Of a stretch of 12,378 nt of DNA, positions 1-7,009 are shown piece after piece (the stretch's first letter is position 1; each line of letters begins with the position of its first letter). A program made the position numbers and the translations under genes. The notes beneath the pieces are model-generated. The model searched no databases and was not told the origin of the DNA. It saw nothing but the letters and a program-made list of their open reading frames with translations. The DNA is taken from assembly GCA_030619185.1 (NCBI GenBank), contig JAUXBW010000028.1, positions 1 to 12,378 of the forward strand. The letters are read 5' to 3'. The stretch is from Methyloprofundus sp. (GTDB taxonomy: Bacteria; Pseudomonadota; Gammaproteobacteria; Methylococcales; Methylomonadaceae).

Positions 1-24
1 CTGATACACTTGAAAACAGCGAGA

Positions 25-76
25 ATGAAAATCAGCCATTATAATAGACAACTGTCTAATACAATGGCTGTTTCAT
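25..76. repeat. 52-nt imperfect palindrome (large hairpin)
   Basis: Outer arms ATGAAA (25-30) and TTTCAT (71-76), middle arms CAGCCATT (33-40) and AATGGCTG (63-70), and inner arms TAGACA (45-50) and TGTCTA (53-58) nest around one centre with only a few mismatches. Read on the minus strand the hairpin is followed by ATTTTCATT, so it could be a backup terminator for the leftward operon. A dispersed palindromic repeat is the alternative. The pairing is seen directly; the function is inferred. Confidence 0.6.
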
Positions 77-80
77 CACC

Positions 81-107
81 AATGATTAAATTTAGAGTTT
101 AATCATT
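81..107. repeat. AT-rich inverted repeat
   Basis: AATGATTAAA (81-90) pairs perfectly with TTTAATCATT (98-107) across a 7-nt loop. It lies next to the larger palindrome. There is no T-tract on either side, so it is not a standard intrinsic terminator. It may be an operator or simply part of the repeat-rich end of this intergenic region. Confidence 0.5.
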
Positions 108-132
108 AACCGATCATAAAGAAATATTTAAT

Positions 133-163
133 ACAAAAAGTAAAACTATGATTATATTCATAG
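133..163 (-). terminator. Probable intrinsic terminator of the sterol operon
   Basis: On the minus strand, about 30 nt past the stop of the last operon gene, a hairpin with stem CTATGA/TCATAG (158-163 and 146-151) and a 6-nt loop is followed at once by TTTTACTTTTTG. The stem is short and AT-rich but the position and T-tract fit. On the plus strand the same stem is followed four bases later by eight T residues (168-175), so it may work in both directions. Confidence 0.5.
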
Positions 164-194
164 ACTATTTTTTTTATTGCATACCACTTTTGTT

Positions 195-488
195 TCAAAT
201 CGTCTGTACCAATACCCAGGGCTTTATAACAACAGCCCATACTTGTGTGTTGTCCTTAATCCATAATGCGGCTTGCTGGTCAGTCACAAGATGTACTTGT
301 TGATTTTTCATCCATTGTTCAACCAGTGCTTTATCATCTTTGCTGAAAGCATCGGCAACAACGACTAAATCTAGTTCAGTTGCGATATTGACCGCTAAGC
401 CCTGGGCAAAAAAACGCTGTAGTTCCGACCAGGCGATTTTTGAGGTTTCCAGATTTACTTTTTCTTTACTTAGGTCTTCTTGGCTCAT
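195..488 (-). CDS. DUF2288 family protein
   Basis: A 97-residue soluble protein of unknown function. The N-terminal stretch with IAWSELQRFFAQG (about residues 18-30) and the C-terminal WAVVIKPWVLVQ are the parts I recognise as DUF2288, a small family of proteobacteria and cyanobacteria. No catalytic motif, signal peptide or membrane segment is visible. The start ATG at 488 has a weak GAAG ribosome-binding element just upstream. It is the last gene of the leftward run, 31 nt after mutM, and a probable terminator follows. The family call is confident; no role can be given. Confidence 0.8.
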   Translation of the reverse strand: MSQEDLSKEKVNLETSKIAWSELQRFFAQGLAVNIATELDLVVVADAFSKDDKALVEQWMKNQQVHLVTDQQAALWIKDNTQVWAVVIKPWVLVQTI

Positions 489-519
489 ATCTTCAGGAGA
501 GGTTGATAAAATGCATTGT

Positions 520-1335
520 TTAGGTTTGGCAGCGAGAACAGTAAACAGTCGTTCTATTCGCTTGTTTTATTTCGGATAAAGTTTTCTGGCATTGCTTGCA
601 GGGTAGGCCGGATCGTCCATAGGCACTTAGTTCCTGTTTGAAGTAACCAGGTTTACCGTCGCTACCCACAAAATCACGTAGTGTTGTGCCGCCTTGCTGG
701 ATCGCCAACTTGAGCGTGTTTTTTATTTGTGTGACGAGTGTCTGATAGCGCTTTATTGAAATGTGTCCCGCCGCGCGAACGGGGCTTATACCTGCGAGGT
801 GCAGTACTTCTGTGCAATAGATATTACCAACACCCGTGACAATGTTCTGATTCATTAAAAATTGTTTAATACTGACTTTTTTACCGCGCGACTTTGCGTA
901 CAGGTAGCTTGCTGTTAGATCTGAGCTCAGAGGTTCAGGGCCTAATTTGCACAGCAGGGGATGTGATGCCGGATCTGTTCCTAGCCATAAGACCGCACCA
1001 AATCGACGCGGATCGGTTAGCCGGATACTTTTGTTATTTTCAAAGGCTATATCGAAGTGATCGTGTTTGGCGGGCGGGGTGTTGGTAGGTATAACCCGTA
1101 GGCTGCCTGACATGCCTAAATGAAGTAATAAGGTACCAGTAGTAAAGTGCAATAATAAATACTTTGCTCTGCGGCTTAGACTGTTAAGGGGCTGTTGTTC
1201 AATTAAGTGGGGGAGTTCAGCTGGAATAAGCCAGCGCAGTTTAGCCTGACGTATGATGACTTTACTAACAATTTGCTTTTCAATATGCGGGCTGATGCCA
1301 CGTAAGGTGGTTTCAACTTCAGGTAGTTCAGGCAT
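520..1335 (-). CDS. mutM: Formamidopyrimidine-DNA glycosylase (Fpg/MutM)
   Basis: Bifunctional DNA glycosylase and AP lyase that removes 8-oxoguanine and ring-opened purines in base excision repair. The 271 residues match the family length. The catalytic N-terminus after Met removal is Pro2-Glu3 (PELPEVET), the conserved lysine is Lys58, the void-filling loop residues fit Met75 (GMSG) and the DPRRFG segment (108-113), the H2TH region carries NIVTGVGNIY (164-173), and the C-terminal zinc finger has Cys246, Cys249, Cys266 and Cys269 with Arg261 in the hairpin. The protein appears intact. The gene follows apt by 11 nt and so probably depends on the sterol operon transcript or on an internal promoter that I could not find. 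Confidence 0.97.
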   Translation of the reverse strand: MPELPEVETTLRGISPHIEKQIVSKVIIRQAKLRWLIPAELPHLIEQQPLNSLSRRAKYLLLHFTTGTLLLHLGMSGSLRVIPTNTPPAKHDHFDIAFENNKSIRLTDPRRFGAVLWLGTDPASHPLLCKLGPEPLSSDLTASYLYAKSRGKKVSIKQFLMNQNIVTGVGNIYCTEVLHLAGISPVRAAGHISIKRYQTLVTQIKNTLKLAIQQGGTTLRDFVGSDGKPGYFKQELSAYGRSGLPCKQCQKTLSEIKQANRTTVYCSRCQT

Positions 1336-1346
1336 TGATACCGGTA

Positions 1347-1865
1347 CTATGTGTAGTGCAGCAAAGAATGTATTTGGTAATGACTTAGTTTTTCTCTACC
1401 CTGTAGAAAATCTAACTCTATAACAAAGGCAAGGGCTTCCACTGTTGCGCCGAGCTGTTCAATAAGTTCACAGCTGGCTTTTGCCGTTCCTCCTGTAGCG
1501 AGCAAGTCATCAACCAGTAAAACACGATCATTTTTACCCACGGCATCATTATGGACTTCTAAACTGGCCGATCCATACTCTAAGTCATAAGAGACGCTTT
1601 GCGCATCGTAGGGAAGTTTCCCGGGTTTTCTTAAGGGGACAAAAGGCAGGTTTAATTCCCATGCAACGAGCGAACCGAAGATAAAGCCCCTTGCCTCCAT
1701 GCCGGCAACTGCAGTAATATCTCTTCCCAAAAATGGATTGATGAGCTGGTGAACAGAAAGTCGTAAAGCAGCCGGGTCTTTTACCAGGGGGGTAATGTCC
1801 TTGAATATTATGCCTGGCTTAGGAAAGTCAGGTATATCACGGATTTTATCTCTTAATCTTTGCAT
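1347..1865 (-). CDS. apt: Adenine phosphoribosyltransferase
   Basis: Cytosolic purine salvage enzyme that makes AMP from adenine and PRPP. The N-terminal IPDFPKPGIIFKDITPL block (residues 11-27), the AGMEARGFIFG segment (54-64) and the PRPP-binding loop VLLVDDLLATGGTA (115-128) are all typical. At 172 residues it is about the usual length (E. coli 183). Its ATG shares one base with the stop codon of the squalene epoxidase gene (TAATG), and no good Shine-Dalgarno sequence is visible, which suggests translation by re-initiation after the epoxidase. A housekeeping gene locked behind sterol genes is unusual and suggests that the sterol pair was placed in front of a resident apt-mutM-DUF2288 block, though this is inference. 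Confidence 0.97.
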   Translation of the reverse strand: MQRLRDKIRDIPDFPKPGIIFKDITPLVKDPAALRLSVHQLINPFLGRDITAVAGMEARGFIFGSLVAWELNLPFVPLRKPGKLPYDAQSVSYDLEYGSASLEVHNDAVGKNDRVLLVDDLLATGGTAKASCELIEQLGATVEALAFVIELDFLQGREKLSHYQIHSLLHYT

Positions 1866-3241
1866 TAATGCTGGGTGTTTTTCTTGTAAAACGAGCTAGG
1901 GCGTAGCTCATTAACTGCAAGGGGTTTAATAATACAGAACGCATCTTTAACAATGCGAAAAACGTTCGATAGCGTCATTTTGTTTTTTCCGGATAGATTG
2001 CTGACGCAGAGTAAAGCGACACTGAAAAAATGCTTGATAAGCTGTGTCGGGTTTCTGTTAAGGCCTGCTAATAAGGTAATAGGGCCTCCGGACTTGTCCC
2101 CCCCTTTGCGTAAATATTCAAACACCCCTTGTTTTAATAAATCATTGGACATGACACCATAGAGTGCATTTGCCATGATATTGACATTGGTATTCGCGTG
2201 GTAACGATCTTGATAGTATAGCTCCAATTTCTCGTGCAGTAGTTTAGGGTTATCGAAATCAGGCATAGCGAGTAGGTGCGTGCTGAGTAAGAAGACATCA
2301 TTAAATACGGCTGTTAGGCCGCCGCCGGTAAGAGGGTGGCGCATATTGAGGGCATCACCTAACAGCACGGCTCCTTCTCTAAGAACGGGTTTGGCAGGCA
2401 TGTAGTGGTTAGGCATCACTTTAAAATCATTATCTACCAAGGCGTTGGCAAAGCATTCCTTGAATTCTTCGGGTAAGAATGGTGCAACTTTAGTTAATAT
2501 ATGCTCTTGTATATCATCTTTTTTAGGTGCTTTTTCGCCCGGAAAATCGATTAGCAGGCGCGTTTCGGTGCTAGAAATCGGATAGCAGATAAAAGGTGTT
2601 GGTGCGGATAAAAACACATGACCATGATTAGGGTAGGGCAGTTCGCAGTCTTTTAAAACCAGGCCGATAAAAAATGAAGTCACCGTTTTTACGTTATTAC
2701 TTAAATCTTTACGAAAGTTGGAGAAAAAACCATCACTAGTAATTGTCAGCTTTGCGCTTACTGTTTTGTATTCTCTGGTATGCTTTTCCCTGTACTTTAC
2801 GCCTGTGACAACATTGTTTTCATCTTCGATTAGCTCTGAAACGGTGCCGTGAATCTGGGTAACACCCTTATTTCTGAGTACATCTTCACGAATTTTCTGT
2901 AAAAATCGACCATTATGTAGTCCAACGCCATGAAAATCTGTCGAATCATCTGCGTTATAAGAGATAGAGAACTTTTTGTCATTATTGAATAAGGCATAGC
3001 CATAAATTGGCTGTGCATCAAAACCTTCGAGTAAGTGCTCTAAGCCCATTTTCTTTAGCGTTTGTACTGCGCCTGGCTGTAGTAACTCACCTACAATACG
3101 CCTTTTTTCGGTATATTCCCTGTCAATAAGAGCAATTTTTATGCCTCTAGGAGCGAGATAGGCTGCAATTGTCGCGCCAGCCATCCCTGCGCCGACTATG
3201 CAAATGTCAAATAAATCATTATGTTCAGAAGATGTATTCAT
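1865..3241 (-). CDS. sqe: Squalene epoxidase (squalene monooxygenase)
   Basis: FAD-dependent monooxygenase that uses O2 to turn squalene into 2,3-oxidosqualene, the first oxygen-requiring step of sterol synthesis. The 458-residue protein has the Rossmann dinucleotide motif GAGMAG (17-22), the squalene-epoxidase signature GELLQPG (51-57), an SDG segment (169-171), and the second FAD motif GDALNMRHPLTGGG (295-308), close to the eukaryotic form. The hydrophobic C-terminal part (about 400-440) probably gives monotopic membrane attachment. No long N-terminal anchor is present, unlike the vertebrate enzymes. It follows the cyclase gene by 55 nt on the same strand, so product and next enzyme are co-encoded. 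A weak AAAGAG element precedes the ATG. General FAD hydroxylases are excluded by GELLQPG and by the neighbour. Confidence 0.94.
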   Translation of the reverse strand: MNTSSEHNDLFDICIVGAGMAGATIAAYLAPRGIKIALIDREYTEKRRIVGELLQPGAVQTLKKMGLEHLLEGFDAQPIYGYALFNNDKKFSISYNADDSTDFHGVGLHNGRFLQKIREDVLRNKGVTQIHGTVSELIEDENNVVTGVKYREKHTREYKTVSAKLTITSDGFFSNFRKDLSNNVKTVTSFFIGLVLKDCELPYPNHGHVFLSAPTPFICYPISSTETRLLIDFPGEKAPKKDDIQEHILTKVAPFLPEEFKECFANALVDNDFKVMPNHYMPAKPVLREGAVLLGDALNMRHPLTGGGLTAVFNDVFLLSTHLLAMPDFDNPKLLHEKLELYYQDRYHANTNVNIMANALYGVMSNDLLKQGVFEYLRKGGDKSGGPITLLAGLNRNPTQLIKHFFSVALLCVSNLSGKNKMTLSNVFRIVKDAFCIIKPLAVNELRPSSFYKKNTQH

Positions 3242-3296
3242 AAGGAATCTCTTTAATGGGCTTTAACTATTTAATTTTAATACGAATGACAAAACA

Positions 3297-5531
3297 TTAA
3301 CAGCGTTTATGTTGATAAAAACGATTTAATGCCCAGATAGGAAAAATATTCCGGTATGCGCTATAGGTAATCATGCAATTATAATTGAAAACGCCGGAAA
3401 TGTTTTCCTGTGACCAGTCGCCATTATCCTGTTGTCGCTGGATCAATAAGTCTATACCGCTTTGAATGGCTTCTTTTTCACTTGAGTTTGCAGCCTGCAA
3501 TGCAAGTAGTGCCCAGGCGGTATTGACTACCTGGGATGTTTCTGCCTGGGTATATATCATTTTTGCGCAGGACTCATAAGTTTCGCCCCAGCCACCATCA
3601 GACATTTGTTTGCTGAGTAGAAAATCACAGGCTTTAGCTATGCTGTCTTTTCTTGGTTCTGCATCAATATACTCTTTGCCCAGCACCAGCGCCTCTACGG
3701 CAAACCAGGTAGCATAAGTAAAGCAGACTGCCCAGCCTCCATACCACGAGCCATCCTGCTTTTGCTGCTGGATAATAAATTGCAATCCCCTGCTAATGGC
3801 TAGTTTTATTTGTGGGTCTTTATAATCCGGGAAGCGTTGCTGAATCTCAAGTAACGCAATAACACAGGCTGCACTGCATTCAGTCCATGAGTAATCAATC
3901 ATGATATCCGCAAAGATTTCAGAGGGATTGAGCATTTCTAGCCATTCTGGTGCGCGGCTTAGTTCATAGGTAGGCCAGCCGCCATTTTTATTCTGATAAG
4001 ATAGAATAACATCGACGGCTTGCTGTAAGCGCTCATCACTGATGCTCTTTTTAAATAGGCCGGTTTCCTGGATAGCAAGTGTCGCACTTAATCCTTTCGC
4101 AGTGCAGTCTGCCACTGGCCAGCCTTGCTCGGCAGTCGAAAATGGCCAGCTACCAATCATGGGGTGGCGAAAAAATTCCTGATGTGTTGCATGTTCACTC
4201 AGGATTTGCATCTTGTCGATAAACTGATAACTTTTATTTAATGTTTCCGGGAATAACTGACCCAAGTCACTTTCCAGCATGGCGCGGGTAATAAAGGCGG
4301 CATCCCATAATTGCGAACCATTGTAGCCGCTCATCTTCATGCCGTCTTCAGCAACCCACAGATAATCATACCAGCGGGCAACATGTTTTTTAAACTGTGC
4401 TGACTCTTTTCCATAAGCATGCCAGATACAGATGGAATTGATGGCTTTACTGACAGGACCTATATCAAGGTACTCAGTCTGTGCATCTTCTGCATTCAGA
4501 TATTTTAAGAGGTAGTCTGCTGCCTTGTTTCTTAGCCATTGCGGCCTAATTTTTTCATAGCCATTAGTAAATAAGTTCATCCATTTCAGTACCGGTGATT
4601 GCTTTGTATAACAGTCTTTTTCACATACCCGGTCTCTTTGCTTTGCCCAGTCTATGGTATCAAAGTCTTCATTGTAGATTTCCTTTCTTAAAGAAAGAAT
4701 CAAATCATTTTCAGGTACTTGAATCTGGTGTGCCTGGCAATAAGCCATGGGTAAATACACCATGCGGCTATGACACCAGTATCTTGATGGGTGTACCGGT
4801 AGCCATTTGGGGAATAGCCACATTTCCGGAAATAAGCTATTAAAGCCATTCCAGTTATATAAATTAAGTAGCGACAGGTAAAACTTCCCCCAGGAAGGAA
4901 TGCTTGCGGCACCGCCATTTTCCTTAATCCAGGCGCTTGCTTTTTGTAGTTTTCTGTCTTCTTTGTTAATACCCAGCAGGCGCAGGGAGACATAGTTCAT
5001 CACCGTACCAAACATGGTCGGCTCACCTTCTATATGCATACCCCAGCCACCATCGGTGTGCTGGTGGTTGAATAAATAAACTTTCATCATTTCCTGATGA
5101 GGTCTTGGAAAAGGGGTGTCTGAAATATAAGAAGCTATTAATAAGCCCGGCAACAAAAATAGAGGGCCACCGTAGTCCCCGGGCCAATGGCCTTCTTCGC
5201 TCTGTAGTTGGCTAAAATAATGCATGCCTTTAATGAGGCAGTCGATTAGGTTTTGCTCTTCTGGTGTCTTTGCGAGTGGTTTATTCCCGGTATAGTCGGA
5301 GCTATTATTCTGTAGTGCCTGCTGCCTATATACCTTATCAGCCGAAGTGGGGTTAAGCTGGCGATCGAAAGCGAAATCTTTGCTGAAGGCAAGAAGTTCC
5401 TGTTCAGAAAAACTATCTGCATTGTTTAAATGATCATCAATGTTTTTCGACTCAGCTTTGAATGCCCACACATGGCGGCCATTTTTGGTGAGAAGGTTCC
5501 AATGATTCCAGCTTGATTTTTTTTGTGGCAT
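3297..5531 (-). CDS. osc: Oxidosqualene cyclase, probable lanosterol synthase
   Basis: Cyclises 2,3-oxidosqualene to a tetracyclic sterol at the inner membrane. The 744-residue length is that of eukaryotic sterol cyclases. The acid motif is DCTA (475-478), not the DXDD of squalene-hopene cyclases; Asp475 is the expected proton donor, and Cys476 and Cys552 match the two cysteines that polarise it. QW-type repeats appear near 109-117, 513-519, 590-596, 641-649 and 698-706. Around the active site, Tyr403 (GYNGSQ), Gln469 and Val473 match the positions that separate cycloartenol from lanosterol synthases; Val473 favours lanosterol. Oddities are Lys479 after DCTA, where Glu is usual, and Ser255 in the WCHSR motif, usually WCHCR. 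It is the first gene of the leftward operon; the ATG lacks a clear Shine-Dalgarno sequence. Family certain, product less so. Confidence 0.95.
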   Translation of the reverse strand: MPQKKSSWNHWNLLTKNGRHVWAFKAESKNIDDHLNNADSFSEQELLAFSKDFAFDRQLNPTSADKVYRQQALQNNSSDYTGNKPLAKTPEEQNLIDCLIKGMHYFSQLQSEEGHWPGDYGGPLFLLPGLLIASYISDTPFPRPHQEMMKVYLFNHQHTDGGWGMHIEGEPTMFGTVMNYVSLRLLGINKEDRKLQKASAWIKENGGAASIPSWGKFYLSLLNLYNWNGFNSLFPEMWLFPKWLPVHPSRYWCHSRMVYLPMAYCQAHQIQVPENDLILSLRKEIYNEDFDTIDWAKQRDRVCEKDCYTKQSPVLKWMNLFTNGYEKIRPQWLRNKAADYLLKYLNAEDAQTEYLDIGPVSKAINSICIWHAYGKESAQFKKHVARWYDYLWVAEDGMKMSGYNGSQLWDAAFITRAMLESDLGQLFPETLNKSYQFIDKMQILSEHATHQEFFRHPMIGSWPFSTAEQGWPVADCTAKGLSATLAIQETGLFKKSISDERLQQAVDVILSYQNKNGGWPTYELSRAPEWLEMLNPSEIFADIMIDYSWTECSAACVIALLEIQQRFPDYKDPQIKLAISRGLQFIIQQQKQDGSWYGGWAVCFTYATWFAVEALVLGKEYIDAEPRKDSIAKACDFLLSKQMSDGGWGETYESCAKMIYTQAETSQVVNTAWALLALQAANSSEKEAIQSGIDLLIQRQQDNGDWSQENISGVFNYNCMITYSAYRNIFPIWALNRFYQHKRC

Positions 5532-5586
5532 GGTGGCTTTGGTGGGTATCCTGTTTGGTAATCAAGAGCGTGTTGTAATGTGGGTC

Positions 5587-5602
5587 GTTGTAATTATACA
5601 AC
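5587..5602. promoter_or_regulatory. Operator-like inverted repeat over the osc promoter
   Basis: GTTGTA (5587-5592) and TACAAC (5597-5602) are perfect inverted arms around ATTA. On the minus strand this reads GTTGTATAATTACAAC, so the repeat contains a perfect TATAAT. Related half-sites lie nearby: GTTGTAAT at 5572-5579 and again at 5587-5594, and ACACAAC at 5629-5635. A dimeric repressor of the TetR or GntR kind binding here would cover the -10 box of the sterol operon. No regulator gene is in the window. Confidence 0.5.
5593..5598 (-). promoter_or_regulatory. Candidate -10 box of the osc operon
   Basis: The minus strand reads TATAAT here, about 62 nt before the osc start codon, giving a predicted 5' leader of about 55 nt. 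No good -35 hexamer stands 16-18 nt upstream, which would suit an activator-dependent or weak promoter. Confidence 0.45.
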
Positions 5603-5734
5603 AAGCGCAACAAAATGTGATGTAATTAACACAACAAAACATTCGTAATAGTGAGGTATATATTAAAAATACTTTAAAATCAGTTGATTGTGTTTTTTTT
5701 GGCAGAGCTATTTCTGTTATTTGAAGGATAAAAC

Positions 5735-5763
5735 TTGAATTGTCGGGGACTGGCGACTATACT
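5735..5763 (+). promoter_or_regulatory. Candidate sigma-70 promoter for the TPR gene
   Basis: TTGAAT (5735-5740) and TATACT (5758-5763) are separated by 17 nt and match the consensus at 4 and 5 of 6 positions. The expected transcription start, seven bases after the -10 box, falls at about 5770, the A of the chosen ATG, so the mRNA could be leaderless. Confidence 0.4.
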
Positions 5764-5769
5764 TTGCAC

Positions 5770-6408
5770 ATGAAAAAAATATTTTTTGTTGTTTTTTTGC
5801 TACTTTTTGCTCAAAGCACTTTCGCCGATGCCATGCAGGAGAGTGTTTCTAAAATTGAAGCAAGCTGGGTTGATACCAGTGTTACTAATACTAAGCCTAT
5901 AGCTGAGCGTAAGAATATGTTTATGCAATTGGCAGAAGATATTACTGATGTTGTTATCGCTTTTCCTAGCCAGGCCGAGCCTCTTATATTGAAGTCAGCT
6001 ATTTTATTAACCATGGCTGAAGATGCTTCCAGTTTTGTAGCACTGGGTTTGGTTAAGCAGGCAAAAGAGTTATTAGCCAAAGCGATAGATATCAATCCTG
6101 AAGCGCGTGAAGGCTCTGCTTTAGTCACTATGGGTGTGTTGTATTATAAAGTTCCGGGGTGGCCCATTGCTTTTGGTGATGATAAAGAAGCAGAAAACTA
6201 TCTGTTGCAAGCTCTGGAAGTTAATCCTGATGGTGTGAGTAGTAATTATTTCTATGCGGAGTTTCTGTTGGAGCAGGGGAAAGACAAGTTGGCTTTAACC
6301 TATCTTAATAAAGCAATCGGTGCAAAGATAGATCCAGGTAATACTGCATTCAAAATTAAGGTGAGACAAAAAGCTAAAGCAAAAGCTGCTTTAGCCAGTT
6401 TATCCTAA
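5770..6408 (+). CDS. Secreted TPR-like (TatT/BstC-like) periplasmic protein
   Basis: A 212-residue protein starting with a clear Sec signal peptide: MKK, a hydrophobic core FFVVFLLLF, and a probable cleavage after STFA near residue 19. There is no lipobox. The mature part looks all-helical with TPR-like pairs: about 66-108 (ending AKAIDINPEA), 112-153 (ending LQALEVNPDG) and 157-190 (LLEQGKDKLALTYLNKAI). The segment YYKVPGWPIAFGDDKEAENYL recalls TatT-type TRAP-associated proteins. From memory, the methanotroph sterol carrier BstC is of this general class, and the position divergent from osc fits. ATG 5770 was chosen because the signal peptide begins there. A TTG at 5740, with GAAGGA at 5723-5728, would add ten polar residues. 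Secretion and fold are well supported; a sterol role is inferred. Confidence 0.75.
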   Translation: MKKIFFVVFLLLFAQSTFADAMQESVSKIEASWVDTSVTNTKPIAERKNMFMQLAEDITDVVIAFPSQAEPLILKSAILLTMAEDASSFVALGLVKQAKELLAKAIDINPEAREGSALVTMGVLYYKVPGWPIAFGDDKEAENYLLQALEVNPDGVSSNYFYAEFLLEQGKDKLALTYLNKAIGAKIDPGNTAFKIKVRQKAKAKAALASLS

Positions 6409-6430
6409 TAGGGTTACTGTTAGTTTTGCC

Positions 6431-6556
6431 GCACACACGTACAAGCGGTGATTACATAAAATACCCCAGTCTGACTGTCTTTTGACTCCACAGGCGCACT
6501 AATAAAACAGTTGTGTAGCTTGTTGCTATGCGCTTGTTTTCCTCGCACGTCTGTGC
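6431..6556. repeat. Long-range inverted repeat
   Basis: GCACACACGT followed by ACAAGCG (6431-6447) is answered by CGCTTGT (6531-6537) and ACGTCTGTGC (6547-6556). The first pair matches 9 of 10, the second 7 of 7, with nine extra bases in the right arm. The ends of a MITE-like element or the closing stem of a structured transcript would both look like this. Confidence 0.45.
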
Positions 6557-6641
6557 AGCCAAAATCCTGCGCGATACTTTTGGGTATTATATAATTATCG
6601 TCCCTGCAGTTGAATTTAGAAAATTGAACTCAATATGCCTG

Positions 6642-6658
6642 CTCACCTATAGGGTGAG
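6642..6658. repeat. Short perfect hairpin
   Basis: CTCACC (6642-6647) and GGTGAG (6653-6658) enclose a 5-nt loop. No T-tract follows on either strand, so termination is unlikely. It could be an operator or an RNA hairpin. Confidence 0.4.
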
Positions 6659-6660
6659 GA

Positions 6661-6708
6661 CTGCCGTTTCATGGTTTTGTGAATAAATCTGGACGCGAAA
6701 TACGGCAG
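6661..6708. repeat. Inverted repeat CTGCCGT / ACGGCAG
   Basis: Seven-base perfect arms at 6661-6667 and 6702-6708, extended by TTC/GAA after a two-base bulge. It directly follows the short hairpin at 6642-6658, which suggests that the two belong to one folded element. Confidence 0.4.
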
Positions 6709-6930
6709 AACTACTCTCGACAAGGGAGGGCGGTCATTCTCTTCGTGTACTTATTTGTCTTTCTCGCCCTGATTTTCCACAAAAATCCCTGCTCAACTGA
6801 TGTTTTTAGGTTATAAGCTCCTTAATTCTAGGTGCCGCTTTGGCTACACAGTGTTGAAAAATCTGCATACAACCCCTGAAAAAATCGGCTAACTTATCCC
6901 TTGCGCGTTTCTTATCCAGACAGATTGTGT

Positions 6931-6957
6931 TTTACAAATTAATTTTAGACGTATAAT
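6931..6957 (+). promoter_or_regulatory. Candidate promoter for the RND transporter gene
   Basis: A perfect TATAAT at 6952-6957 is preceded by TTTACA at 6931-6936 with a short 15-nt spacer. The start would be near 6964, giving a leader of about 46 nt. It suggests that the transporter gene can be transcribed separately from the TPR gene. Confidence 0.5.
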
Positions 6958-7009
6958 ACCTATATAAATTTCCTGATCGGTAGTAAAAGCAAACGTCGTA
7001 AACCTTATT

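Larger units (their letters stand above)
6409..7009. other. 601-bp gene-free region with several inverted repeats
   Basis: No convincing reading frame exists on either strand. It contains four separate inverted repeats (at 6431-6556, 6642-6658, 6661-6708, and the weak pair AGGGCG 6727-6732 with CGCCCT 6765-6770) and a promoter near its right end. Base composition looks slightly richer in G+C than the neighbouring genes. It may hold a dispersed intergenic repeat, a structured RNA, or the remains of a mobile element; the sequence alone does not decide. Confidence 0.5.

Noticed and set aside
3297..5531. Squalene-hopene cyclase
   Set aside because: No DXDD motif; DCTA, the 744-residue length and the adjacent epoxidase show an oxidosqualene cyclase.
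5617..5634. CRP-like site TGTGA...ACACA
   Set aside because: The spacing between the half-sites is 8 rather than 6 and the right half is ACACA, not TCACA; it is better explained as part of the repeated GTTGT/ACAAC pattern.
6775..6930. Insertion-sequence remnant (a segment like GTGTTGAAAAATC resembling some IS ends)
   Set aside because: No transposase fragment could be translated on either strand and no matching second end or target duplication was found.
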